From contig NADL03000527.1 of assembly GCA_002205965.3 (NCBI GenBank), forward strand, positions 215,725 to 279,724: a stretch of 64,000 nucleotides of DNA. The letters run 5' to 3'. Origin of the DNA: Kappaphycus alvarezii (taxonomy: Eukaryota; Rhodophyta; Florideophyceae; Gigartinales; Solieriaceae). This document shows, one piece after another, positions 20,613-31,139 of this stretch. How positions within the stretch are numbered: position 1 is the stretch's first letter; the number at the start of each line of letters is the position of its first letter. Under the pieces are notes generated by a model. The model was not told the origin of the DNA and searched no databases. It saw only the letters and a list, made by a program, of their open reading frames with translations. A program made the translations under genes and the position numbers.

Positions 20613-21660
20613 GCTGCCCCAACCTCTGGACTTACCCATAGATGTCCGCCTCCCTCGATTGTCTTTCCACTCCCTGTCCCTACCCTTCCCTATCTTCCAA
20701 ATTCCCTTCGCCTTCCTTTTCACTCCCTGGTGGCAAGTCTTTGCAGGCGATTCGTTGAAGCCCGCACTACACAGGCACGCACTGACAACCTCTACAAAAT
20801 CATGGCCCTTGCGAAACTGGTTCTACGCAAGAACGGCCGAGGTGAACCACGAAACCGGCATCGCCCGAGCCTAGTCGCCTCCCTCAAGCGAAGGATCAGA
20901 CTAGCACAAGAGGGGCAGTGGTCCCACCTCCTTGACGAAGCCGCTGACGCCTTTGGCGCAGTCCTCCACCGCAAAGAAATTCCCATCCGATCCCAACAAG
21001 ACCGCTGCAAGCGGGCATTGCTCAACGGTTCTCCACACAAAGCCGCCCAAGCCCTCACTGCTGCAGCCCCATCAGTCCCGCCCACCTTGGCAAATGCCGA
21101 CAAGCTCCGGTCCCTCCATCCCGCTCCTTCCAATCCCGCAAACCGATCCGACAGAGGTACCCTGCCCCCGCCGTACAAGTTCACCGAAGCCGAAGTCCGC
21201 CGCCAGCTGCGACGACTCCCGTACCACAGCAGTCCTGGCCCGGATGGACTTCGCCCCTCCATACTCAAGGCTCTTGTACACGCCCCTGGCGGGGCCGAGC
21301 CCTCGAACTCGGCCCTCAAGTGGCTCACTGCCTTCATCAACAGTCTGGTCGACGGGAATTGCCCCACTGAGACTAGTGAATATGTCGTAAGCGCTACCCT
21401 ATTGGGCCTCCCGAAAGATGAAGCATGTCGCACCCTCCGCCCCATAGCCATTGGCCTTGCCATCCGTCGACTTGTAGGGCGCCTGGTAATGAAACGAATT
21501 CGAGGTGATCAAGAGATGGCCAACTACCTGCAGCCCCATCAACTCTGTGTAGGTGTCCCGTGTGCTACAGAAGCCATCGTCCATGCCACTCGGGCACGCA
21601 TACACGAACTGCAGAACAATTACACCGCCCACGTGCTCATTCAAGTTGATGCCCGAAACG
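20610..21660 (+). pseudogene. ORF2 N-terminal part: RT fingers up to motif A (5' half)
   Basis: About 350 codons from ATG 20610. The sequence has a basic N-terminal region, a linker, then the RT entry blocks SSPGPDGLRPSILKALV, CRTLRPIAIGLAIRRLVG, LQPHQLCVGVPCATEAIV and VLIQVDARN. The last contains the motif A catalytic Asp (codon at 21648). The frame is cut in the next codon by the inserted element; a further 37 codons to the stop at 21773 are read from the insert and are not part of the protein. No endonuclease of the APE type is present upstream. Confidence 0.85.
21656..21660. repeat. Target-site duplication, left copy (aaacg)
   Basis: aaacg immediately precedes the element's TGAAACA end and is repeated right after its TGTTTCA end at 31135-31139. 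Confidence 0.85.
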
Positions 21661-21906
21661 TGAAACAGGTGAATGACCGTTGCAACCTCGGTACATGCTA
21701 TCATACTGAATGCAATACGTTGGGACGCCCAGTGTCAGATTACTTTGAATATATGTGTCCTTTGAATATTTGAATGGCTGAAGGGTCGTGATTCGATAGG
21801 TCATTGCAGCATATAAGGCTTGAATGGATGAAGGAGATGGCATGAATAGAGGATTGGAGGTATCGGTTTTCAGATGGAGTAAAGACCATGTTCCTCTGTT
21901 GTTTCA
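21661..21906 (+). repeat. LTR 1 (left terminal; chimeric subfamily A 5' part, B 3' part)
   Basis: 246 bp, TGAAACA...TGTTTCA. Its first 130 bases match the right terminal LTR (subfamily A). Its last 100 bases (from gcatataagg) are identical to the internal LTRs (subfamily B) where the right LTR differs at about eight positions. A TATA-like tataagg lies at 21812-21818. Confidence 0.85.
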
Positions 21907-21907
21907 C

Positions 21908-21922
21908 TGGTAGCATCGCAAC
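21908..21922 (+). other. Primer-binding site, unit 1 (TGGTAGCATCGCAAC)
   Basis: It starts one base after LTR 1. Eukaryotic initiator tRNA-Met ends in GCUACCA, whose complement is TGGTAGC, so this is a good candidate for initiator tRNA-Met priming. The same string follows LTR 2 and LTR 3 (entries below). Confidence 0.7.
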
Positions 21923-22443
21923 AAGTCTCGGCGAATGAGAGGTTGTCGGTAGGAGGAAAAGTCCAGGACCGGTCCATGCTGCGTGGTATGGGACGCGTAG
22001 TATGTAAAAAAAGTTATGGTCTACCGAAACTGGAGTGCCAGTTTAGGTTGCCCATCAGCGTCTGTGATGGCGTTTGTATTGGGTCTTTTTCTCAGGCTGC
22101 TCGGTCGTGGAATAGACGAGGAGGCTGCGTTGAAAAGCCCAGCGTTGAGCGAAAGGCTCAAGTTTGCAAAGACGTGGGGGTTACGTTGAAAAGCACGGCT
22201 CCAGGCAAGAGGCTCGGAGAACGTGGAAGCTACGGTTAAACGCTGTGTGTTTTCTGTCGGGACAATACAGAGTCGCATGAACCCAGCAAGTGATGAACTG
22301 CCGATTAGCAGTGGCTGGGCTGCTCAGAACAATGGCGGAGAACTTTAATTTGGCCGGATGCCATTTGAACTTGAATTGGAATGAGCCTGTGACCGGCTTG
22401 GAATGGGTCTTCGATAGGCTCTAGAGAGCTTCTCCAGCACTTA

Positions 22444-24586
22444 TTGATGTCAACAAATCGAGTGCCCGTTGGAAGAGGCATACGTTGTGCACTACAAAAA
22501 AAAAAGAAAAAAAACCAAGGACTTGGTGCAAGATATTACAAGAAAGGTATCCACACGCCTTCCGATGTTACGATGATAAGCCGCGAGGTCGGCCCTCACT
22601 GCCGAACTCACCAAAGCGTCACCATGTCCCGGGCGATGCCTACCGCCTTCCGTCATTCGTACAACGCTTTTGTTTGCCACTTTCGTCTGTTCACCACCAT
22701 AAGTGCTCAGCCCGCGTGTTTATCAGCTTCTTCAGGCGCGCCTGTTGGTAAATCCTTTCGTTCAAATCTTCTCCGTATTGACAAACGGCCCTTTTCGCGG
22801 TTTTGCTTGTTACCAATCAAGCGCGCGATTACGGTGTCTTGTACCGAACCACCCCGTGGGAAGCCGGATGCGCGACAGAACGGGCGTCTACCATCTTTCG
22901 AAGGCGCCGGCGTCAGGGTTGCTCGTGAGTTTGTGAGAGACGAAGAGGTTTTAGACAGAGTGGAATGGGACCGGGAAAAAGACCTGGATTCGCTTGCGCA
23001 AGAGCTCGTAGAACTACATGAAGAACTTCAAGACGCTTTGGCCTCAAAAAGTGAAGTTAGCATAGCGCAAGGGGAAAACGTCCGCGTAGAACATCTTGGA
23101 CATGGAGTTTACGTGCAGCATAACGTTATGGCCTTAGATCGCGACGGGCAAAAGGAATCACCACTTACTATTACCCGTGAGGAGAGCAGAAGTTGCGTAA
23201 GGCATGCATTAGACGCCTTGCAGAGTGAATTTGCTGTAGCTGTGACTGGTCAGCCAGGTATCGGAAAAACTCGAGGCTCTATGATGTATGCCATCCAGTG
23301 TCTTCTTTACCGCAAGAGTGCTGTGTTGTACGTTGGGTACAAGTCGGAGGAAATGCTGCTGTTTTTACCAAAAGAAGACGGTAAGTACCGGGTTTGGAGC
23401 GGAAACCCAGCAAAGTTTAGAGAATCAAGATTCATTAGGGAGGAACGTGTGGTAACTGTCATTGATCCTCCGGAGGAGGGACCCTACAGTTCAATGGGTA
23501 AGTGCCGAGTACTCAAATTTGTTTCGAACAATGCTGAAAACACTTCAGAAACTGGGAAAAGGACGGCATTCTGCTGGTAACGTCGATGCCTACGGAGGAA
23601 GAGGTCATCGCGATGACAAAAGTTTTGTGGGACGAAGAGAAGTCTGCACACCCATGGCAAATCGATACACTCAATACGGTGGAGGAGCAAATGGCGGAAA
23701 TTGAGAAACGAATTGAGCTCGTTGGAGCTATTCCTCGTCTTGTATTTGACTCGGGACTGTTTTTAGATGCAGTCTGTGAGCACGTACAAGGCGCTGCTGA
23801 GGCGGGAGAAAAAGTTTCTGATTTCGATCTGTACAAGGCCTTGCGTGGAAAGTACTCAACATTCCTCGCGAAGCATCCTGCTACCGCTTCGTCAAGACTT
23901 TTACTTTTGAATCCAAAGACAGTGAACCACCACACATGGAAAGAACGAAGGATGCAGCGTCCCACATTCCAGCTGACACCCATTGCGACTCTGGTTCTTC
24001 GTGACCGTCTGGAGAAAAGCATCATTGCATTGAGGACGGAAAACTTTGAGGACTTTGCTTTTGACTGGCTTTGTGAGACTGAGGGGAGAAAAGCAGAAGT
24101 TCAGTACGTTTCAGAGGGTAATCATGACACTGCGTACCAAAGAATCGCTTCAATGGACCGGAACGAGCTTCGTGTGTATCGCCCAGCTGCGGGCAACTTT
24201 CCGTTTATTGATTTTGCCACAGGTTGCAAAACTTGGTACAACGCAAGTCCATTGGGAAGGGCGTCAAAACAGTGAAAGTTGACGAAGACGGAGCGAGAAG
24301 ATTCCTTGATAATCTGGAAAGGGTATTAGTGGCGAACAATTCTTCTGGTGACATCCAAAGCATTGTAAGGCACAGCAACCCTGTGCTTACCGTCCTAACC
24401 AATGGTAACACAGAGCCAACGTTACGCGACCCGACAGCCGCGTTAAACCTTTTGGGTGCGCGAGTGATTCTGAGGGTGGTGAACGTCTCTGAGATGTCTG
24501 CAATTGGAGAGCTGTTGGATCGCATTGATCGAACGCAGGTACTCCTTAGTGAATTGGAGAAACAGGTTGCAGGAGGCCTGCGTTGA
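22444..24586 (+). pseudogene. RHS/Crinkler-like P-loop NTPase gene, copy 1 (two one-base deletions)
   Basis: The long frame from ATG 22444 has a low-complexity, basic N-terminal part whose true start is uncertain (later ATGs exist), an acidic helical region (about residues 155-205) and a Walker A motif GQPGIGKT at residues 269-276 (23248-23271). A hydrophobic strand ending in VIDPP follows, a possible Walker B. A one-base deletion near 23540 moves the rest into the frame open from about 23560; another near 24244 shifts the last 110 codons, ending at 24586. The GxPGIGKT box followed by a Tyr-containing helix is the style of RHS (retrotransposon hot spot) and Crinkler NTPases of trypanosomes, oomycetes and chytrids. 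The Crinkler LxLFLAK header is absent. The C-terminal half has repeated conserved acidic blocks (ENFEDFAFDWLC) but no motif I can assign. About 535 bp of leader separates it from the primer-binding site. Confidence 0.65.
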
Positions 24587-24758
24587 GCGCTCCCCGGTGG
24601 TGTAGTAACGAACAAGGATATGTTAACGACGTTTTGGATTTGTACTCGGTCTCGACAGGATGTGGGAATGTGATGCCCTCGAGTAGAAATGAGACTGTGC
24701 CTTTTTTTGGTGTGAGAATGAATTGACGCGGACGTCAATTGATGCGAGGTGCCTATGG

Positions 24759-25017
24759 TGAAACAGGTTTAGTGACCATTGACCTCGTCTAATGCTAGCA
24801 GGTTGCAGCCACTGGGTTCGGACGCCCCACATCCAGATGATTGTGAATTTATCCGTTTCTAATGTCACTGTCGACAGTACTTGAACGGATGAAGGGGCGT
24901 GAGGTGATAGGTCATTGCAGCATATAAGGCTTGAATGGATGAAGGAGATGGCATGAATAGAGGATTGGAGGTATCGGTTTTCAGATGGAGTAAAGACCAT
25001 GTTCCTCTGTTGTTTCA
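24759..25017 (+). repeat. LTR 2 (internal, subfamily B)
   Basis: 259 bp with the same TGAAACA/TGTTTCA termini. The first half is strongly diverged from the terminal LTRs (the string ttgacctcgtctaatgctag is absent there), while the second half is the same. Confidence 0.85.
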
Positions 25018-25018
25018 C

Positions 25019-25033
25019 TGGTAGCATCGCAAC
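25019..25033 (+). other. Primer-binding site, unit 2
   Basis: TGGTAGCATCGCAAC one base after LTR 2; identical to unit 1. Confidence 0.65.
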
Positions 25034-25554
25034 AAGTCTCGGCGAATGAGAGGTTGTCGGTAGGAGGAAAAGTCCAGGACCGGTCCATGCTGCGTGGTAT
25101 GGGACGCGTAGTATGTAAAAAAAGTTATGGTCTACCGAAACTGGAGTGCCAGTTTAGGTTGCCCATCAGCGTCTGTGATGGCGTTTGTATTGGGTCTTTT
25201 TCTCAGGCTGCTCGGTCGTGGAATAGACGAGGAGGCTGCGTTGAAAAGCCCAGCGTTGAGCGAAAGGCTCAAGTTTGCAAAGACGTGGGGGTTACGTTGA
25301 AAAGCACGGCTCCAGGCAAGAGGCTCGGAGAACGTGGAAGCTACGGTTAAACGCTGTGTGTTTTCTGTCGGGACAATACAGAGTCGCATGAACCCAGCAA
25401 GTGATGAACTGCCGATTAGCAGTGGCTGGGCTGCTCAGAACAATGGCGGAGAACTTTAATTTGGCCGGATGCCATTTGAACTTGAATTGGAATGAGCCTG
25501 TGACCGGCTTGGAATGGGTCTTCGATAGGCTCTAGAGAGCTTCTCCAGCACTTA

Positions 25555-27697
25555 TTGATGTCAACAAATCGAGTGCCCGTTGGAAGAGGCATACGTTGTG
25601 CACTACAAAAAAAAAGAAAAAAAAACCAAGGACTTGGTGCAAGATATTACAAGAAAGGTATCCACACGCCTTCCGATGTTACGATGATAAGCCGCGAGGT
25701 CGGCCCTCACTGCCGAACTCACCAAAGCGTCACCATGTCCCGGGCGATGCCTACCGCCTTCCGTCATTCGTACAACGCTTTTGTTTGCCACTTTCGTCTG
25801 TTCACCACCATAAGTGCTCAGCCCGCGTGTTTATCAGCTTCTTCAGGCGCGCCTGTTGGTAAATCCTTTCGTTCAAATCTTCTCCGTATTGACAAACGGC
25901 CCTTTTCGCGGTTTTGCTTGTTACCAATCAAGCGCGCGATTACGGTGTCTTGTACCGAACCACCCCGTGGGAAGCCGGATGCGCGACAGAACGGGCGTCT
26001 ACCATCTTTCGAAGGCGCCGGCGTCAGGGTTGCTCGTGAGTTTGTGAGAGACGAAGAGGTTTTAGACAGAGTGGAATGGGACCGGGAAAAAGACCTGGAT
26101 TCGCTTGCGCAAGAGCTCGTAGAACTACATGAAGAACTTCAAGACGCTTTGGCCTCAAAAAGTGAAGTTAGCATAGCGCAAGGGGAAAACGTCCGCGTAG
26201 AACATCTTGGACATGGAGTTTACGTGCAGCATAACGTTATGGCCTTAGATCGCGACGGGCAAAAGGAATCACCACTTACTATTACCCGTGAGGAGAGCAG
26301 AAGTTGCGTAAGGCATGCATTAGACGCCTTGCAGAGTGAATTTGCTGTAGCTGTGACTGGTCAGCCAGGTATCGGAAAAACTCGAGGCTCTATGATGTAT
26401 GCCATCCAGTGTCTTCTTTACCGCAAGAGTGCTGTGTTGTACGTTGGGTACAAGTCGGAGGAAATGCTGCTGTTTTTACCAAAAGAAGACGGTAAGTACC
26501 GGGTTTGGAGCGGAAACCCAGCAAAGTTTAGAGAATCAAGATTCATTAGGGAGGAACGTGTGGTAACTGTCATTGATCCTCCGGAGAGGGACCCTACAGT
26601 TCAATGGGTAAGTGCCGAGTACTCAAATTTGTTTCGAACAATGCTGAAAAGCATTTCAGAACTGGGAAAAGGACGGCATTCTGCTGGTAACGTCGATGCC
26701 TACGGAGGAAGAGGTCATCGCGATGACAAAAGTTTTGTGGGACGAAGAGAAGTCTGCACACCCATGGCAAATCGATACACTCAATACGGTGGAGGAGCAA
26801 ATGGCGGAAATTGAGAAAAGAATTGAGCTCGTTGGAGCTATTCCTCGTCTTGTATTTGACTCGGGACTGTTTTTAGATGCAGTCTGTGAGCACGTACAAG
26901 GCGCTGCTGAGGCGGGAGAAAAAGTTTCTGATTTCGATCTGTACAAGGCCTTGCGTGGAAAGTACTCAACATTCCTCGCGAAGCATCCTGCTTCCGCTTC
27001 GTCAAGACTTTTACTTTTGAATCCAAAGACAGTGAACCACCACACATGGAAAGAACGAAGGATGCAGCGTCCCACATTCCAGCTGACACCCATTGCGACT
27101 CTGGTTCTTCGTGACCGTCTGGAGAAAAGCATCATTGCATTGAGGACGGAAAACTTTGAGGACTTTGCTTTTGACTGGCTTTGTGAGACTGAGGGGAGAA
27201 AAGCAGAAGTTCAGTACGTTTCAGAGGGTAATCATGACACTGCGTACCAAAGAATCGCTTCAATGGACCGGAACGAGCTTCGTGTGTATCGCCCAGCTGC
27301 GGGCAACTTTCCGTTTATTGATTTTGCCACAGGTTGCAAAACTTGGTACAACGCTAAGTCCATTGGGAAGGGCGTCAAAACAGTGAAAGTTGACGAAGAC
27401 GGAGCGAGAAGATTCCTTGATAATCTGGAAAGGGTATTAGTGGCGAACAATTCTTCTGGTGACATCCAAAGCATTGTAAGGCACAGCAACCCTGTGCTTA
27501 CCGTCCTAACCAATGGTAACACAGAGCCAACGTTACGCGACCCGACAGCCGCGTTAAACCTTTTGGGTGCGCGAGTGATTCTGAGGGTGGTGAACGTCTC
27601 TGAGATGTCTGCAATTGGAGAGCTGTTGGATCGCATTGATCGAACGCAGGTACTCCTTAGTGAATTGGAGAAACAGGTTGCAGGAGGCCTGCGTTGA
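25555..27697 (+). pseudogene. RHS/Crinkler-like P-loop NTPase gene, copy 2 (two one-base deletions)
   Basis: This is nearly identical to copy 1 throughout. The first frame (25555-26814) passes the P-loop. One-base deletions near 26585 and 26655 then shift it into the frame that is open to the stop at 27697. The site broken near 24244 in copy 1 is intact here, so the C-terminal half forms a single 333-codon frame from 26696. Its lesions differ from those of copy 1 except for the neighbouring positions around 23540/26655. Confidence 0.65.
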
Positions 27698-27869
27698 GCG
27701 CTCCCCGGTGGTGTAGTAACGAACAAGGATATGTTAACGACGTTTTGGATTTGTACTCGGTCTCGACAGGATGTGGGAATGTGATGCCCTCGAGTAGAAA
27801 TGAGACTGTGCCTTTTTTTGGTGTGAGAATGAATTGACGCGGACGTCAATTGATGCGAGGTGCCTATGG

Positions 27870-28128
27870 TGAAACAGGTTTAGTGACCATTGACCTCGTC
27901 TAATGCTAGCAGGTTGCAGCCACTGGGTTCGGACGCCCCACATCCAGATGATTGTGAATTTATCCGTTTCTAATGTCACTGTCGACAGTACTTGAACGGA
28001 TGAAGGGGCGTGAGGTGATAGGTCATTGCAGCATATAAGGCTTGAATGGATGAAGGAGATGGCATGAATAGAGGATTGGAGGTATCGGTTTTCAGATGGA
28101 GTAAAGACCATGTTCCTCTGTTGTTTCA
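27870..28128 (+). repeat. LTR 3 (internal, subfamily B)
   Basis: 259 bp and, as far as I can see, identical to LTR 2. It starts after the same gcctatgg string that precedes LTR 2. Confidence 0.85.
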
Positions 28129-28129
28129 C

Positions 28130-28144
28130 TGGTAGCATCGCAAC
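28130..28144 (+). other. Primer-binding site, unit 3
   Basis: TGGTAGCATCGCAAC one base after LTR 3; identical to unit 1. Confidence 0.65.
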
Positions 28145-28666
28145 AAGTCTCGGCGAATGAGAGGTTGTCGGTAGGAGGAAAAGTCCAGGACCGGTCCATG
28201 CTGCGTGGTATGGGACGCGTAGTATGTAAAAAAAAGTTATGGTCTACCGAAACTGGAGTGCCAGTTTAGGTTGCCCATCAGCGTCTGTGATGGCGTTTGT
28301 ATTGGGTCTTTTTCTCAGGCTGCTCGGTCGTGGAATAGACGAGGAGGCTGCGTTGAAAAGCCCAGCGTTGAGCGAAAGGCTCAAGTTTGCAAAGACGTGG
28401 GGGTTACGTTGAAAAGCACGGCTCCAGGCAAGAGGCTCGGAGAACGTGGAAGCTACGGTTAAACGCTGTGTGTTTTCTGTCGGGACAATACAGAGTCGCA
28501 TGAACCCAGCAAGTGATGAACTGCCGATTAGCAGTGGCTGGGCTGCTCAGAACAATGGCGGAGAACTTTAATTTGGCCGGATGCCATTTGAACTTGAATT
28601 GGAATGAGCCTGTGACCGGCTTGGAATGGGTCTTCGATAGGCTCTAGAGAGCTTCTCCAGCACTTA

Positions 28667-30808
28667 TTGATGTCAACAAATCGAGTGCCCGTTGGAAGAG
28701 GCATACGTTGTGCACTACAAAAAAAAAGAAAAAAAAACCAAGGACTTGGTGCAAGATATTACAAGAAAGGTATCCACACGCCTTCCGATGTTACGATGAT
28801 AAGCCGCGAGGTCGGCCCTCACTGCCGAACTCACCAAAGCGTCACCATGTCCCGGGCGATGCCTACCGCCTTCCGTCATTCGTACAACGCTTTTGTTTGC
28901 CACTTTCGTCTGTTCACCACCATAAGTGCTCAGCCCGCGTGTTTATCAGCTTCTTCAGGCGCGCCTGTTGGTAAATCCTTTCGTTCAAATCTTCTCCGTA
29001 TTGACAAACGGCCCTTTTCGCGGTTTTGCTTGTTACCAATCAAGCGCGCGATTACGGTGTCTTGTACCGAACCACCCCGTGGGAAGCCGGATGCGCGACA
29101 GAACGGGCGTCTACCATCTTTCGAAGGCGCCGGCGTCAGGGTTGCTCGTGAGTTTGTGAGAGACGAAGAGGTTTTAGACAGAGTGGAATGGGACCGGGAA
29201 AAAGACCTGGATTCGCTTGCGCAAGAGCTCGTAGAACTACATGAAGAACTTCAAGACGCTTTGGCCTCAAAAAGTGAAGTTAGCATAGCGCAAGGGGAAA
29301 ACGTCCGCGTAGAACATCTTGGACATGGAGTTTACGTGCAGCATAACGTTATGGCCTTAGATCGCGACGGGCAAAAGGAATCACCACTTACTATTACCCG
29401 TGAGGAGAGCAGAAGTTGCGTAAGGCATGCATTAGACGCCTTGCAGAGTGAATTTGCTGTAGCTGTGACTGGTCAGCCAGGTATCGGAAAAACTCGAGGC
29501 TCTATGATGTATGCCATCCAGTGTCTTCTTTACCGCAAGAGTGCTGTGTTGTACGTTGGGTACAAGTCGGAGAAATGCTGCTGTTTTTACCAAAAGAAGA
29601 CGGTAAGTACCGGGTATGGAGAGGAACGACCGACGATTTCTCCCGTTCACAGTTCAAGCAGGAGCAGCGGGTAGTAGCAGTAATTGATCCTCCTGAAGAA
29701 GGGCCGTATTCGTCAATGGGTGAGTGCCGAGTACTCAAATTTGTTTCGAACAATGCTGAAAAGCATTTCAGGAACTGGGAAAAGGACGGCATTCTGCTGG
29801 TAACGTCGATGCCTACGGAGAAGAGGTCATCGCGATGACAAAAGTTTTGTGGGACGAAGAGAAGTCTGCACACCCATGGCAAATCGATAACTCAATACGG
29901 TGGAGGAGCAAATGGCGGAAATTGAGAAAAGAATTGAGCTCGTTGGAGCTATCCCGCGCCTTGTCTTCGCATCGGAATTGTTTGGACTAGCAATCAGAGG
30001 GTGCCTACAGGGTGCTGAAGTAAGTACCGAAAAGCTCACTGATTCGGACCTGTACAAGGCTCTCCGAGGGAAGTACAGACCACTTCTCGAGAAGCACCCA
30101 GCATCTGCATCGTCAAGAGTTTTCTTTTTGAGCCCAAAGACGTTGACATTCAGGACATGGAAGGAAAGATCGCGGCATCCCGCTGCTTTCCAGCTTTCCC
30201 CCATAGCAATACTTGTTCTTCGTGACCGTCTGGAGCATAGCATTGAGGTCTTGAGGAAGGACAAATTTGAAGACTTTGCGTTTGAATGGCTTTGTGAGAA
30301 ACAAGGGCGGAAAGCTGAAATTCAATACGTTTCAGATGCTGATCACAGCAGTGCATACCAAAGAATTGCTTCGATGGATGAAGAAGAGCTACGAGTATAT
30401 CGTCCTGCTGCAAATAACTTTCCATTTCTTGACTTTGCAACGAGCAAGACGACGTGGTACAATGCGAAGTCAATTAGTAAGGAGATCAAGACAGTGCCAA
30501 TTGACGAAGACGGAGCTAGAAAATTCCTGGATAACCTGAAACGAGTTTTACTTGACAAGTATTCCTGTGATGAAGTCCAAGCCATACTAAGGCGTAGCAA
30601 GCCTGTGCTAACTGCCATAACTAATCGTGACGCTCATATAAGGTTTCGCGACTCGAAAGCGGCGTTAGACTTCTTTGGCCATCGTGTGATACTAAGGGTG
30701 GAGAACGTGTCTGATATGTCTCTAGCCGGAAATCTGTTGGAAGGTATTGATCGAACGACTGCGCTTCTTGATGAATTCCAAAGGCAGCAAACAATAGATC
30801 TGGGTTGA
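28667..30808 (+). pseudogene. RHS/Crinkler-like P-loop NTPase gene, copy 3 (mosaic, three one-base deletions)
   Basis: The first 900 bp match copies 1 and 2 almost exactly. From about 29610 to 29690 the sequence diverges; 29700-29950 is again almost identical; from about 29950 to the stop at 30808 it is a clearly diverged homologue (about 75-80% at the protein level by eye). One-base deletions lie near 29572, 29818 and 29889. The C-terminal frame (29900-30808, 302 codons) is open. The mosaic pattern suggests recombination or gene conversion between two subfamilies rather than simple decay. Confidence 0.65.
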
Positions 30809-30887
30809 AAGCCTCCTGGTTGTGCGGCTGTGCCTGTTTTTAATAGAAGCATTGACGCGGACGTCAATCGATGCGGGGTGTCTATGG

Positions 30888-31134
30888 TGAAACAGGTGAA
30901 ATGACCGTTGCAACCTCGGTACATGCTATCATGCTGAATGCAATACGTTGGGACGCCCAGTGTCAGATTACTTTGAATATATGTGTCCTTTGAATATTTG
31001 AATGGCTGAAGGGTCGTGAATCGATAGGTCATTGCACCATTTAAGGCTTGAATGGATGAAGGAGATGACATCAATAGAGGATTGGAGGTATCGGTTTTCA
31101 GATGGAGTAAAGACCATGTACCTCTAATGTTTCA
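30888..31134 (+). repeat. LTR 4 (right terminal, subfamily A)
   Basis: 247 bp, ends in TGTTTCA directly before the right target duplication. It differs from LTR 1 by about nine substitutions and one indel, including tttaagg in place of the TATA-like tataagg. Confidence 0.85.
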
Positions 31135-31139
31135 AAACG
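31135..31139. repeat. Target-site duplication, right copy (aaacg)
   Basis: Five bases identical to 21656-21660. Removing the element together with one copy joins the two ORF2 halves in frame. Confidence 0.85.

Larger units (their letters stand above)
21661..31134 (+). mobile_element. Non-autonomous LTR element carrying three RHS/Crinkler-like NTPase genes
   Basis: Terminal direct repeats at 21661-21906 and 30888-31134 are about 96% identical, start TGAAACA and end TGTTTCA (TG...CA termini). A 5-bp target duplication flanks the unit. A candidate primer-binding site (TGGTAGCATCGC) begins one base after the left LTR. Two internal LTRs (24759-25017 and 27870-28128) separate three internal regions of about 2.85, 2.85 and 2.76 kb, each with its own primer-binding site and one NTPase gene copy. 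No gag, protease, RT or integrase is present, so mobility would need proteins from another element. Confidence 0.85.

Noticed and set aside
21943..22239. 98-codon open frame in the leader of each cargo unit
   Set aside because: It starts with TTG, not ATG, and is broken in unit 3 by one extra A in a poly-A run. More likely leader or packaging sequence.
24800..24830. tRNA-like gggttcgga string in LTR 2
   Set aside because: No matching acceptor, D or anticodon arms nearby.
21661..31134. DNA transposon with TGAAACA terminal inverted repeats
   Set aside because: The inverted termini are only the ends of about 246-bp direct repeats that are followed by a primer-binding site, which fits LTRs better. 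No transposase is present.
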